Part shown: positions 29,880 through 40,637 of the stretch, one piece after another
Layout of the letters: each line of letters begins with the position of its first letter
Position numbering within the stretch: position 1 is the stretch's first letter
NCBI GenBank assembly: GCA_963731285.1
Contig: CAVSUR010000001.1
Location: 558,001-622,000 of the forward strand
DNA length: 64,000 bases
Direction: 5' to 3'
Origin: CAVSUR01 sp963731285
GTDB lineage: Bacteria; Actinomycetota; Actinomycetes; Streptosporangiales; Streptosporangiaceae
Made by a program: the position numbers and the translations under genes
Notes under the pieces: generated by a model
The model's database searches: none
Seen by the model: only the letters and a program-made list of their open reading frames with translations
Told to the model about the DNA's origin: nothing

Positions 29880-31759
29880 CTACGAGCCAGCCTGCCGAGC
29901 CGTGCGTCGCGCGGTCCGGCCGGCGCAGGCGGTGCCGGACCGGCCCAGGCTCGTCCGCCGCGCGATCCGGCGCAGCTCGACGGTCGGCCAGACCAGGAAC
30001 GCCTCGGCCTCCAGCGCGGCCAGGCCGATCCGCGGCAGGTCCCGGGTGCTGGGGAAGACCAGGAACCGGGGCACCCAGTGCGGGCTGGAACTTGGCGTTG
30101 AACTTGTACAGCGACTCGATCTGGAACCACCGGGACGCGAACAGCAGCACCCGCCGCCAGGCCCGCAGCACCGGCCCGGCGCCGATCCGCTCGCCGCGCT
30201 CCAGCGCCGCCCGGAACACCGCGAAGTTCAGCGAGATGCGCTTGACGCCGAGGCCGGGCGCCGCCTTGATCGTCTCCACGATCAGGAAGTCGTTGAGCCC
30301 GGGCCTGGCGCTGACCGGTCGCGGCGCATCAGGTCGAGCGAGAGGCCGTCCGCTCCCCAGGGCACGAAGTGCAGCAGGGCCCGCAGCGACGCCGTTCTCG
30401 GTGGCCGTGGCCACCACGCAGCGGTCGTCGCCGGGGCCGCCGACCCGGCCCAGCGCCATCGAGAAGCCGCGCTCGGTGGGGCTGCCCCGCCAGCGAGTCG
30501 GCCTGCCGGACCAGCCGGCGGATCTCGTCCGCCGGGATGTCGCCGACCCGGCGGATCTCGGCGACGTAGCCCTGCCGCGCCACCCGGGTGACCATCTGCC
30601 GGACGTTGCGCATCGACCGGCCCTGCAGGGAGAAGTCGGCGACATCCACGACCGCCTCGTCGCCGAGCTCCAGCGCGGTCAGCCCGCCCTCCCGGCACCA
30701 GATCTCGGCGCCCAGCTCGCCGCAGCCCATCACGGCGGGCACCCAGGCGTGCCGCGCTGCCTCGTCCAGGAACGCGTGGATCGCGCCCGGCCACGCCTCG
30801 GGGTCGCCGATCGGGTCGCCGCTGGCCAGCATGACGCCCGACAGCACCCGGTAGCCGATGCAGGACTTGCCGGTCGGCGACCAGATGACGCTCTTGTCGT
30901 CGCGCAGCGCGAAGTAGCCGAGCGAGTCCTGCTCGCCGTGCCGGTCGAGCAGCTCCCTGATCCGGGTCGGCGTCCCGGTGCCGAATCCGGGCGGTCTGCC
31001 GGGCGGGGCGCAGGAACAGGTAAGCGGTCACGACCAGGGTGAGGACCGCGAGCCCGGAGGTCAGGAAGCCGAAGAGATCGTTGCGGCCCTCGATGGCGAA
31101 CTGGACCGGCCCGGTCGCGCCGACCAGGCCGGTAGACCACCGACTGGATCCGCTGCGCCAGCGTGTAGCCGCTGGCCAGGCCGCGGCCGAGTGCGATGTA
31201 GGCCAGGCCGATGACGATGTCGGCGACGATCAGGCCCGCGAAGACGGCCAGCGCCCGCCACCGGGTGCGCGGGTCGCCCACCGCGTAGAACTCGCGGCGG
31301 AAGCAACAACAGGGCCGCCAGCAGCACGCCGGTGACGATCATGGCGCCCGCGGATGATGGCCGTGCAGGTAAGTGGATGCACCAGGCTGACGGCCAGCAG
31401 CACCACGACGGCCTGCCAGGCCCGGCGCTTGCGGCGGCGCAGCCCGTGGGACAGCATCAGCAGCAGCAGGCCGATGATGACGTCGGCAGTGCCGGTGAGG
31501 CTGGTCAGCGTGCCCGGCGCCACGGCCGCGAGCCTGTGCAGCGAGTGCCCGACATGCCGGTACACGGGGCTGAACTCGGTCCCCACGATGATGTCGGCCA
31601 GGCCGATGAGCAGGGCCAGCCAGCCAGCCGCGATGGGCACCCAGCGCCGCTGCTGACGCAGGTCAGGAGGCCGTGCCGCGGACGGCCGGAGCGGCCGCTC
31701 GGCCGCTCGGACCGCCGGTCCGGCGGCTCCGGCGGGCCTGAGCCGTTTCTGTCAGTCAT
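29880..31759 (-). CDS. Phosphatidylglycerol lysyltransferase-like membrane protein (MprF/LysX N-terminal type, frameshifted)
   Basis: N-terminal membrane region with several hydrophobic segments (IAAGWLALLIGLADIIVG; ADVIIGLLLLMLSHGLRRRK; LAVFAGLIVADIVIGLAYI), then a soluble DUF2156 transferase domain. That domain has SLGYFALRDDKSVIWSP, then GDPIGDPEAWPGAIHAFL, and LNDFLIVETIKAAPGLGVKR near the C-terminus. It is expected to add lysine to phosphatidylglycerol, giving cationic-peptide resistance. In Mycobacterium this module is fused to a LysRS; here it is separate. Six or more frame shifts are present. It sits between folE and folP on the same strand. Confidence 0.8.
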
Positions 31760-31856
31760 CTCAGACAAGTAGGTCAAGCCCCTGATCACGGGCCCTCAGC
31801 GTAGTCATCGCCCGGCCCGGGCGCCGGCAAACCCGGCAAGGCCACCGCCGCGGCCC

Positions 31857-32463
31857 TCAGCGGCGGGTCATGAGCAGGCTCATCGCCTCGGCTCTGGTGC
31901 TGTCGGAATCACGGAAACTCCCGCGGACCGCGGAGGTCACCGTCTTGGCGCCCGGCTTGCGGACGCCGCGCATGGCCATGCACAAGTGCTCGGCCTCGAT
32001 GACCACGATAACGCCCCGCGGCTCCAGCACGTGCACGAGCGCGTCGGCGATCTGGCTGGTCATCCGTTCTTGCACCTGCGGCCGGCGGGCGTAGACATCG
32101 ACCAGCCTGGCCAGCTTGGACAGGCCGGTGATCTGGCCCTTCTCGTTCGGGATATAGCCGACGTGGGCGTGCCCGAAGAACGGGGTCAGGTGGTGCTCGC
32201 ACGTCGAGAAGACCTCGATGTCGCGCACCAGCACCATCTCGTCGTGCTCGGCGTCGAAGACGGTGGTCAGCACGTCCTGCGGGGACTGGCGCAGCCCGGC
32301 GAACTGCTCCGCGTAGGCGCGCGCGACCCGGGCCGGCGTGTCCCGCAGCCCGTCCCGCTCCGGGTCCTCGCCGATGGCGAGCAGGATCTCGCGCACGGCC
32401 CGCTCGATCCGCGGCCAGGTCGATCGTCGGCCGGGGCGCCTGCTGGCTAGCCTCCGGGCTCAA
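31857..32463 (-). CDS. folE: GTP cyclohydrolase I (one frameshift near the N-terminus)
   Basis: Makes dihydroneopterin triphosphate, the first folate step. DIEVFSTCEHHLTPFFGHAH holds the zinc Cys and His residues, and EAEHLCMAMRGVRKPGAK the second Cys. The main frame starts inside the conserved region at MREILLAIGEDPERDGLR; the preceding RPTIDLAA is in another frame, so a base is lost near 32410. A TTG at 32463 overlapping the ftsH end is a plausible start but not certain. Confidence 0.9.
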
Positions 32464-34602
32464 AAGGATCGCCGCGCGCAGCGCCGCCCGTCCCGTCCTG
32501 GCCGCCGGTGTCGGTCCCGGCGTCCCGGCCGGGGTCGGACCCGCGCTGGTCCGCCGGGCCGAACGGATCGGAGCCAAGCGGGTCGCGCATCGGCCCGGCC
32601 GCCAGCCCAGCGCCTGCGCGGCGTCGGAGATGACTCGGCCCCTGGCCGTTCCCCGACGACAGCTCCTTGCCGTCCGATGCGGCGGTCAGCGCGAGCTCCT
32701 TCGGCGTCAGCACCGGCGGCCGGTCCGAGGGCAGCCGCTTGCCGTACCCGGTGTAGGAGCCGCGGGTCGGCCGCTCGTGCACCGGCGCGAAGATCTCAAG
32801 CACCTGCTCCCGGGACAGCGTCTCGTGCTCCATCAGCTGCAGCACCAGGTGGTCCAGCACGTCGCGGTACTGGACGAGGATCTCCCACGCCTCGTCGTGC
32901 GCCGACTCGATCAGCCTGCGGACCTCGTCGTCGATGGCCGAGGCGATCTCCTCGGAGTAGTCCCGGCTGTGCGACATCTCCCGGCCCAGGAACGGCTCGC
33001 CGTCGCCGGTGCCGAACTTGCGCGCGCCCGAGCCGCTCGCTCATGCCGTACTCGGTGATCATGCCGCGGGCGATCGAGCTGGCCTTCTCGATGTCGTTGG
33101 CCGCGCCGGTGGTCGGCTCGTGGAAGACCAGCTCCTCGGCGGTGCGGCCGCCGAGCAGCATGGCCAGCTGGTCCATCATCTCGGCCCGGCTGACCAGGAA
33201 CTTGTCCTCGGTCGGCGCGGAGGCAGTGTAGCCGAGGGCCCGGCCGCGCGGGATGATCGTGATCTTGTGCACCGGGTCGGCGTTCGGCAGCGCGTGGCCG
33301 ACCAGCGCGTGGCCGCCCTCGTGGTAGGCGATGATCTTGCGTTCCTTCTCCGACAGCAGCACGCTCTTGCGCTTGGGCCCGGCGGTGACCCGGTCGATCG
33401 CCTCTTCCAGCGAGGACATCGTGATCTGGGTCTCGTTGCCGCGGGCGGTCAGCAGCGCGCCCTCGTTGATGACGTTGGCCAGGTCGGCGCCGGTGAAGCC
33501 GGGCGTGCGGCGGGCGATCATGTCCAGGTCCACGTCCGGCGCGAACGGCTTGCCGCGGGCGTGCACCCGCAGGATGCCCTTGCGGCCGGCCAGGTCGGGC
33601 TGGGCAACCACGATCTGGCGGTCGAACCGGCCGGGGCGCAGCAGCGCCGGGTCCAGGATGTCGGGCCGGTTGGTCGCGGCGATCACGATGACGCCGCCCT
33701 TGGTGTCGAAGCCGTCCAGCTCGACCAGCAGCTGGTTCAGGGTCTGCTCGCGCTCGTCGTGGCCGCCGCCGAAGCCGGCCCCGCGGTGCCGGCCGACCGC
33801 GTCGATCTCGTCGACGAACACGATGGCCGGCGCGTTGGCCTTGGCCTGCTCGAACAGGTCGCGGACCCGGGAGGCGCCGACGCCGACGAACATCTCCACG
33901 AAGTCCGAGCCGGAGATGGAGTAGAACGGCACGCCTGCCTCGCCGGCCACGGCCCGGGCCAGCAGCGTCTTGCCGGTGCCAGGCGGCCCGTACAGCAGCA
34001 CGCCCTTGGGGATCTTGGCCCCGATGGCCTGGAACTTGCCCGGGCTCTGCAGGAACTCCTTGATCTCCTGCAGTTCCTCGATGGCCTCGTCGGCCCCGGC
34101 CACGTCGGCGAACGTGGTCTTCGGGGTGTCCTTGGTGATGAGCTTGGCCCGGGACTTGCCGAAGTTCATGACCCGCGAGCCGCCGCCCTGCATCTGGTTC
34201 ATGAACACGAAGAACAGCAGGAAGATGCACGAGGAACGGCAGCCAGCTCAGCAGCAGCGTCCAGAACGAGCTGCCCTTGGGCACCTCGACGTTGTAGGCC
34301 GTCTTCGGCAGCTTGCCCGCGTTCACGGCGCCCTGCAGCTTGTCGGCGAGCTGCTGGCCCTGGTTGCCGACCCAGGACGCCTGCACCGGTCTGCCCGGAC
34401 TTGGTGGTGACCTGGATCGTCTGCTCGGTGTCAATGAGCAGCGCGACTTGACCTGGTTGGTCTCGATGAGCCGGATGACCTGCGAGGTGTTCGCCTGCTT
34501 GTAGGTGGTGCTGGAGCTGGCGAACCGGTAGACAAACAAGAACACCAGGACAACAGCCAGGATGGCGAGCATCCATCCGCGGAAGATGCGCTTCAGATCC
34601 AT
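32447..34602 (-). CDS. ftsH: ATP-dependent zinc metalloprotease FtsH (frameshifted)
   Basis: Membrane-anchored AAA+ protease. N-terminal TM WMLAILAVVLVFLFVYRF, periplasmic region, second TM, then the AAA module: Walker A LLYGPPGTGKTLLARA, Walker B VFVDEIDAVG and the SRH ATNRPDILDPALLRPGRFDR. The zinc site is AYHEGGHALVGH. The C-terminal tail is Gly/Asp-rich. Shifts occur near 34440, 34395, 34235 and 33035. The start ATG 34602 is preceded by an hpt-ftsH intergenic gap of about 250 bp. Confidence 0.93.
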
Positions 34603-34853
34603 CGATGAACGGCCCCGCCGGTTCCGGGCCGGTCCCTCCTGACGAGCCTCGTGTCCAGCCGCCTCCCGGCAGGACCGCCGTGCGCCCCAGCGCCCACGCG
34701 CGGCTTCGTGTCCCTGCTAGCCCGCGAGAATTATCATCTCGCGGGATAATCGACGGTACACCGCGCCGACTGGTGCCGGCACGATGGAGGCACCGCGGCG
34801 GCCCGCGAGCCGCGCAGGTGCGCCTCTACCCCGGTGAACGTATTTCACCTCGG

Positions 34854-35436
34854 CTAGTGTTCCCCCGGCTGGGGCCGGGCTGACGGCACGGCCGCTGACT
34901 GGTCGTAGACATGCGGCGCCAGCGTGCCGATGAAGGGCAGGTTCCGGTATCGCTCGGCATAGTCCAGCCCGTATCCGATGACGAACTCGTCCTCGATATC
35001 GAAGCCCGATGTAGGCCACGTCCACCGCCATCCGCATCGCCGTCGGCTTGCGCAGCAGCACGCACACCTCGCACCGAGGCCGGCCCGCGCGACTGCAGGT
35101 TCTGCACCAGCCAGGACAGGGTGAGGCCGGAGTCCACGATGTCCTCGACCACCAGCACGTGCCGGCCGCTGATGTCGGCGTCCAGGTCCTTGAGGATGCG
35201 GACCACCCCGGAGGACTTCGTGCCCGAGCCGTAGGAGGACACCGCCATCCAGTCCATCTGCACCGGCAGGTGCAGGGCCCGGGCCAGATCGGCCATCACC
35301 ATGACCGCGCCCTTGAGCACTCCGACCAGCAGCAGTTCGCGGCCGGCGTAATCGGCATCGATCTGCGCGGCGAGCTCGCTGACGCGCTGCTGCAGCTGCC
35401 GGAGGTGATCAGGATCTCCTCCAGATCCGCCCCCAT
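34854..35436 (-). CDS. hpt: Hypoxanthine phosphoribosyltransferase (frameshifted)
   Basis: Purine salvage enzyme of about 194 residues. LLVGVLKGAVMVMADLARA, MAVSSYGSGTKSSGVV and the PRPP-binding loop VLVVEDIVDSGLTL are clear. The C-terminal pieces VCVLLRKPTAM and LAPHVYDQSAAVPSA are in other frames, with shifts near 35085 and 35000 and another near 35395. The ATG at 35436 gives the typical N-terminus (MGADLEEILITSG). It is next to tilS, as in most bacteria. Confidence 0.9.
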
Positions 35437-35485
35437 GTCGGCGCCGTCCACCCAGGATCCTCCCGTTGCCGTCACCGCGCTGCGG

Positions 35486-36544
35486 CTACGCCTTCGCCCG
35501 GGTGGCCCCTGGCGATCGTGCGCTGAACAGCAGCCTGCCATACCGCCGGCGGCAGACAATGCCGCCCGGCAGGTCGGCCCCGAGCTGGCCGCGCCAACCG
35601 GTCACCAGCGCATCGAGCGCGGCGACGTGCCGGGCGCCGAGCGAGCCGGGCGGCGCGCCGGCCGCGGTCGCCGCGGCGCGCAGCAGCCGCGTCCTGATCG
35701 CCGCGGGCAGCGCAGCCAGGTCGCCGGCCGGCAGCGACCCGTCCGGCGCCGCGAGCCGGGCCGTCTCGGCGGCCGCGATGCTGTCCAGGACCTCGGCGTC
35801 GGCGCGCAGCTGGGCGGCCGTCCTGGCCAGGGCCTCCGGCACGCCCGGGCCCAGCAGCTCGGCACAGGACCGGCAGCAGCTGGCCGCGGACCCGGGACCG
35901 GGCGAAGCGCGGGGTCGGCGTTGTGCGGGTCGTCCCACGGCTCCAGGCCGCAGCGCCGCGCAGGCGGCCCGGGTGGTGGCGCGGCGGACGTCGAGCAGCG
36001 GCCGCAGGTAACGGCCGCTGACGCGCGGGCATCCCGGCCAGCGACCGGGCGCCCGAGCCCCGCGCCAGCCCGAGCAGCACCGTTTCGGCCTGGTCGTCGA
36101 GGGTGTGCCCGAGCAGGACGGCGGCCGCGCCGGTCTCCGCGGCGACTGCTCGAGCGCGGCGTACCTGGCCCGCCGGGCCGCGGCCTCCGGGCCCGGGTAG
36201 GGCCCCACGGGCGCGGCGTCCGGTGCATGCGGGGCGCTGTCGCCACGGGCGCCGCGGCCTGGCACCGTCACCCGCACGCTGCGCACCGGGTCGAGGCCCA
36301 GGCCGGCCAGCAGCCCGGTCAGCTGCCGGGCCGGTCCGCCGACCCGGGCTGCAGGCCGTGGTCGACGGTGACCCCGCCCGCGCGCAGGCCGAGCCTGGGG
36401 GCCTCGAACGCCAGCGCCGCGGCCAGCGCCAGCGAGTCGGCGCCGCCCGAGCAGGCGGCCAGCACCAGCTGGCCGCGGTCGGTCCCGGCGCAGGGCGCGG
36501 CGGACGGCCAGCCGGACCTGCGCCACCGCAGGGTGCGGGCCCAC
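35486..36544 (-). CDS. tilS: tRNA(Ile)-lysidine synthase (frameshifted)
   Basis: Converts the C34 wobble base of tRNA-Ile2 to lysidine. The SGGADS PP-loop is encoded near 36440-36460, in a different frame from the N-terminus, followed by a HTLDDQAETVLLGLARGSG segment (near 36060-36110). The C-terminal helical part is in one clean frame. At least five shifts are present. The GTG at 36544 overlaps or abuts the end of the zinc-protease gene. Confidence 0.85.
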   Translation of the reverse strand: MGPHPAVAQVRLAVRRALRRDRPRPAGAGRLLGRRRLAGAGRGAGVRGPQARPARGRGHRRPRPAARVGGPARQLTGLLAGLGLDPVRSVRVTVPGRGARGDSAPHAPDAAPVGPYPGPEAAARRARYAALEQSPRRPARPPSCSGTPSTTRPKRCCSGWRGARAPGRWPGCPRVSGRYLRPLLDVRRATTRAACAALRPGAVGRPAQRRPRASPGPGSAASCCRSCAELLGPGVPEALARTAAQLRADAEVLDSIAAAETARLAAPDGSLPAGDLAALPAAIRTRLLRAAATAAGAPPGSLGARHVAALDALVTGWRGQLGADLPGGIVCRRRYGRLLFSARSPGATRAKA

Positions 36545-36559
36545 GACCGGTCAGCCCGG

Positions 36560-37657
36560 CGGCCGCGCCGGCGCCGTCCACCCGCTCCAGCCAGGCCAGC
36601 GGGCTGGTGATCTCATCTTTGGTGGGCAGCGTCTCCGGCGAGGTCCAGACCTTGTTGAAGGTCGCCATCCCGGCCTCGGCGACGACGGCCTGCACGAACC
36701 TGCGAGCCCTGCTCGTACTGCTTCATCTTCAGGTCGATGCCCAGGATCCGGCGGATCGCCTGCTCGATCCGGCCGCCCGGCCGCGCCGGGCGCTGAACTT
36801 GGCCCGGATATCGGCGACCGAGGGCACCACGGCGGGGCCGACCGCGTCCATGACGTAGTCGCCGTGCCCCTCGACCAGCGTCATCACCGCAGGTCAGCCG
36901 GTCCAGGATCTCGCGCTGGCGCGGGCTCTGGATGGCCTCGATCAGGCTCTCGCCCTCGCCGCCGCGGACCGCGCCGGCCACCGCGTCGGCGGCGGCCCGC
37001 AGCCGGTCCAGGATCGAGGCCGGGTCCAGGTCCGAGGCGAGCAGGAACTCGGTCATCTGCTGCTGCACGTACGGGCGCAGCCAGGGCACCGAGGTGAACT
37101 GGGTCCGGTGCGTCTCCTCGTGCAGGCACACCCAGCGCCGGAAGTCGTGCGGGTCGACGCCGAGCTCCCGCTCGACCATGACGATGTTGGGCGCGACCAG
37201 GGTCAGCCGCCCGGCCGGGGCGTCCTGCTGGCCGCGTCCGGGTCCGGCGGCAGGAACAGCTCGTACTGGCCGAGCACCCGGCCGGCCAGGTAGGCCAGGA
37301 TCAGGCCGGCCTGCATCCCGGTGACCCGCGAGCCGACCGCGGTGATCACCGAGCCGCCGGCCGGGGCCACGCCGCGCTCGGCTCAGCTGCTCGACCAGCG
37401 GGTCGAACACGACCCGGAAGCCGTCCACGTTGGCCCGGATCCAGCCGGGCCGGTCCACGACCGCGACCTGGCCGTCGTCGGCCGGCGCCGGCGCAGGCCG
37501 GTCACCTCGCGCACCGGCGCGGCGACCGCCGCGGCCAGCTCGCGGAGCTCGGCGACCACCCGCCGGGCCTCGGCCATGCTGACCTGCGGCCCGGCCTGAC
37601 CCACCGGACGCCGGTCGAGGTAGCGACATTCCAGTCGATCATCTGAGGGCTGCTCAC
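36560..37657 (-). CDS. Zinc-dependent metalloprotease of the DUF2342 family (frameshifted)
   Basis: Actinobacterial family found between tilS and dacB (M. tuberculosis Rv3626c position). The HExxH motif is in WVCLHEETHRTQFTSVPWL, with the long helix YVQQQMTEFLLASDLDP after it; the N-terminal MIDWNVATSTG is typical. The C-terminal AGMATFNKVWTSPETLPTKDE lies in another frame. Its substrate is unknown. Start GTG 37657 or ATG 37642; the end near 36560 is approximate because of shifts. Confidence 0.8.
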
Positions 37658-37757
37658 CCCTCCACCGTACGTGGGCCGCCGGGCTCGGTTAGCCCGGCGG
37701 ACAACCGCCGGTCCCCCGCTCAGCCGCCTCCCCGGACCGCGCGGGCCTCACCGGCGG

Positions 37758-39183
37758 TTACCGGCAGCCGCAGCCGGCCAGTGCGGTCGCCAGCTGCGCC
37801 ATGTCCGATGCGGCGGCCGCCAGGCTCGCCGGACGGCAGCCGGTCTGCCATGAACGCGAACGAGAGCAGCTGGCCGTTGCGGGCGTACACCATCCCGGCC
37901 AGCGCGGCGACGGTGGTCAGGTTGCCGGTCTTGGCCCGCACCACTCCGAGCGCCGGCCCGGCCGACGGTCGCGAAGAAGCTTCCGTCCGCGGCCGAGCGT
38001 GCCGGTGAAGCCGGCGATGGGCAGGCCGGTGATCACCGGCCGCAGCCGTCCGTCGGTCGCGGTCAGCGCCAGCAGCCGGATCAGCGCGGCGGGCGTGATC
38101 CGGTCCTGCGGCGACAGCCCGCTGCCGTCGACCAGGCTGCACCCCGCGGTCACGCCGAGGCCGCGCAGCACGGCCTGCTCCGCCGCGGCACCGCCGCTGA
38201 AGGACGGCTGGTGACCGGTGGCGATCGCCACCTGCCGGGCCAGGTTCTCGGCGATGACGTTGTTGCTCTCGGTCAGCATCTGCGCCACGATCTCGGCCAG
38301 CGGCGGCGAGAGCACCGCGCGCCAGCGTGCGGCCGGCGGGGCCGGGCGCGCACCCGCCGGCGCGCCGCGGACGATGATCCCGTCGGCGGTCAGGAAACGG
38401 GCAAAGGCCGCGACCGCGTCGGCGGCGGGGTCGGGGACCGGGGCCGCGGGTTGCCCCACATCGTCGGCATCCTGCGGGGCCCCGGATGCGGTCAGCCGGC
38501 CCTGATCGACTTCCAGCGCGGTGATCGGCGGTGACGTTGCCGGTGGTGACATAGCTCTGCGGCCAGCCGGGCGCCAACCCCGGCCCGGAGAACAGCGAGG
38601 CGTCGTACTCCAGCCGCACCGAGCGCCGTCCGGCCGTCCGCATCGCCCGCGCCGTCTGCGCGGCCAGGGCCTGCAGCGTGGCCGGCCGCGGGTAGTCCGG
38701 CGCCGGGCGCCCGGCCCGCGGCGAGCGTCGGGTCACCCCCGCCGACCAGCACGATCGTGCCAGGCACGGGTCCGGCAGCGACCCTGGTCGCGAAGCCGAG
38801 CCGACGAGCCGAGCGTCTGCAGCGCCGCCGCGGCCACCGCCACCTTGGCCGTCGAGGCCGGGGTGAATCCCGATCCGGCCGCGCGCGAGTACAGCACCTG
38901 GCCGGTCCGCAGATCGGTGATCTCCGCGCCCACGTGCCGCCCGAGCGCGGCGGAGCTGAGCAGCCTGGACAGCGCGGCGGCGACGCCATCGGGCACCGCG
39001 GCACGGGCCGCCGCAGTGCCGGTGGCGCCCGCGGCCGGCAGCACTGAGGGCGCCGGGCGCGCCAGCTGTCCGGTGACCACCGGAACGTGCCACAGCGCGA
39101 GCCGTGGCCGGCAGCAGCCTGGCCACCGCCCCGCCCGCTCCGATCGTGAACGCGCACAGCAGCGCCAGGCAGAGCACCGCCAT
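37758..39183 (-). CDS. dacB: D-alanyl-D-alanine carboxypeptidase/endopeptidase, PBP4 family (frameshifted)
   Basis: Peptidoglycan peptidase with an N-terminal membrane/signal segment (MAVLCLALLCAFTIGAGGAV). Active-site motifs: SxxK in FTPASTAKVAVAAAAL, SxN in LTESNNVIAENLARQVA and KTG in VVRAKTGNLTTVAALAG. These lie in several frames, with shifts near 38560, 38720, 38810, 37960 and 37835. After the last shift the protein ends at TAA 37758. It is divergent from ppa with a 130-bp gap. Confidence 0.88.
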
Positions 39184-39313
39184 CCGGTGCGAGCCGGCTC
39201 ACAAAAGGGCTCCTTTCGCGAGATGCTGGGGCTCCGCGTGACGTCAGGGACTCCAGGTGGGTACAACATCCAGGCAACGGAGTCAATCATCTACGGGCCG
39301 AGGTGATGCAGTC

Positions 39314-39805
39314 GTGGAGTTCGATGTAGTCATCGAGATCCCGAAGGGCCAGCGCAACAAGTACGAGATGGATCACGAGACCGGCCGGATCCGGCTGGAC
39401 CGGATGCTGTTCACCTCGACCCGGTACCCGGCGGATTACGGCTTCGTCGAGGACACCCTGGCGGACGACGGCGATCCGCTCGACGCCCTGGTGCTGCTCG
39501 AGGAGCCGACTTCCCCGGCTGCCTGATCAGCTGCCGGGCGATCGGGATGTTCCGCATGCGCGACGAGAAGGGCGCTGACGACAAGGTCTTGTGCGTGCCC
39601 GCGACTGACCCGCGGGTCGCTCACCTGCGTGACATCGACAACGTGGCGCCTTTCGAGCGGCTGGAGATCCAGCATTTCTTCGAGGTCTATAAGGCCCTGG
39701 AGCCCGGCAAGCTGGTCGAGCAGCCAGGCCTGGGTCGACCGGGCGGCCGCCGAGGCGGAGATCACCGCGAGCCGGGAGCGCCTGGCGGCCTCGGGCCGCG
39801 CATGA
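39314..39805 (+). CDS. ppa: Inorganic pyrophosphatase (two compensating frameshifts)
   Basis: Hydrolyses pyrophosphate. The N-terminus MEFDVVIEIPKGQRNKYEMD and YPADYGFVEDTLADDGDPLD (catalytic Asp cluster) are canonical. A base is missing near 39511 (ACTTCCCC), after which MFRMRDEKGADDKVLCVPA continues in another frame; a second shift near 39725 returns to a frame ending at TGA 39805. The total of 492 bp corresponds to the normal length of about 163 residues. Start GTG 39314. Confidence 0.93.
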
Positions 39806-39824
39806 CGCCCGGCCACCCGCTGCT

Positions 39825-39869
39825 CAGCTGAGCAGGCAGGCCACAATTCAGCTGAGCAGGCAGGCCACA
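39825..39869 (+). repeat. Tandem 21-bp repeat between ppa and the Crp gene
   Basis: Two identical 21-bp units (39825-39845 and 39849-39869), period 24 bp, lie directly before the ribosome site of the Crp-family gene. Each contains the palindrome CAGCTG. Confidence 0.8.
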
Positions 39870-39899
39870 CTAGAGCCGGCTGAAGGCCAGGAGGCAGCC

Positions 39900-40583
39900 A
39901 TGACACCAGCGGATGAGATGCTCAGCCGGGCACCGCTATTTCAGGCGCTGACCGACGATGACGCAAAGTCACTGCGCACCGGCCTGACTGTCACCGAGAT
40001 CACCCGCGGCGAGCGGCTGTTCAGCGAGGGCGAGCCTGGCGACAAGCTGTACGTGATCCTGGCCGGCAAGATCAAGCTCAGCCGGGCCGCGCCAGACGGC
40101 CGGGAGAATCTGCTGTCGGTGCACGGCCCGGGGGAGATGTTCGGCGAGCTGTCCCTGTTCGATCCGCGCCCGCGGACCTCCAGCGCCACGGCCGTCACCG
40201 ACGCGCGGCTGGCCGGGCTGGCGCATGACTACATGCGCACCTGGCTGGCCACCCGGCCGGAGGTGGCGATGGCGCTGCTGCGGGCGCTGGCCCAGCGGCT
40301 GCGCCGGGTCAACGACGACCGGGCCGACCTGGTTTTCACCGACGTGCCGGGCCGGGTGGCCAAAGCGCTGCTCGACTTGTCCGAGCGGTTCGGCGAGCAG
40401 CAGGAAGCCGGCATCCGGGTCAGCCATGATCTGACTCAGGAAGAGCTGGCCCAGCTGGTCGGCGCCTCCCGGGAGACGGTCAACAAGGCGCTGGCCGACT
40501 TCGTCGCCCGCGGCTGGATCCAGCTGTCGGCCAAATCGGTTCTGCTGATCGACTCCGAACGGCTCCGCAAGCGGGCCCGGTAA
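39900..40583 (+). CDS. Crp/Fnr-family transcriptional regulator
   Basis: 227 residues: an N-terminal cyclic-nucleotide-binding beta-roll (LFSEGEPGDKLYVILAGKIK; GEMFGELSLFDPRPRTSSAT phosphate-binding cassette), a long dimer helix, and a C-terminal winged HTH (TQEELAQLVGASRETVNKAL). It corresponds in position and sequence type to the actinobacterial Crp/GlxR cAMP regulators (Rv3676 locus). AGGAGG precedes ATG 39900. The gene is intact. Confidence 0.92.
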   Translation: MTPADEMLSRAPLFQALTDDDAKSLRTGLTVTEITRGERLFSEGEPGDKLYVILAGKIKLSRAAPDGRENLLSVHGPGEMFGELSLFDPRPRTSSATAVTDARLAGLAHDYMRTWLATRPEVAMALLRALAQRLRRVNDDRADLVFTDVPGRVAKALLDLSERFGEQQEAGIRVSHDLTQEELAQLVGASRETVNKALADFVARGWIQLSAKSVLLIDSERLRKRAR

Positions 40584-40591
40584 GCGGCATT

Positions 40592-40612
40592 TCCCCGGGG
40601 ACGCCCCCGGGA
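40592..40612. terminator. Hairpin between the convergent Crp and MBL genes
   Basis: A 9-bp GC stem with one mismatch (TCCCCGGGG / CCCCCGGGA) and a 3-base loop sits in the 54-bp gap between two convergent genes, the right place for a bidirectional terminator. There is no T-tract. Confidence 0.5.
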
Positions 40613-40637
40613 TCTCCGCAGCCACCGCGGACGCTAC

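Noticed and set aside
29618..31042. 474-codon plus-strand frame opposite folP and the MprF-like gene
   Set aside because: Apparent length comes from GC bias where the true minus-strand genes are broken by frame shifts.
33009..34451. 480-codon plus-strand frame opposite ftsH
   Set aside because: The minus strand encodes FtsH with Walker A, SRH and HEGGH motifs; the plus frame gives a compositionally biased Arg/Gly/His-rich product.
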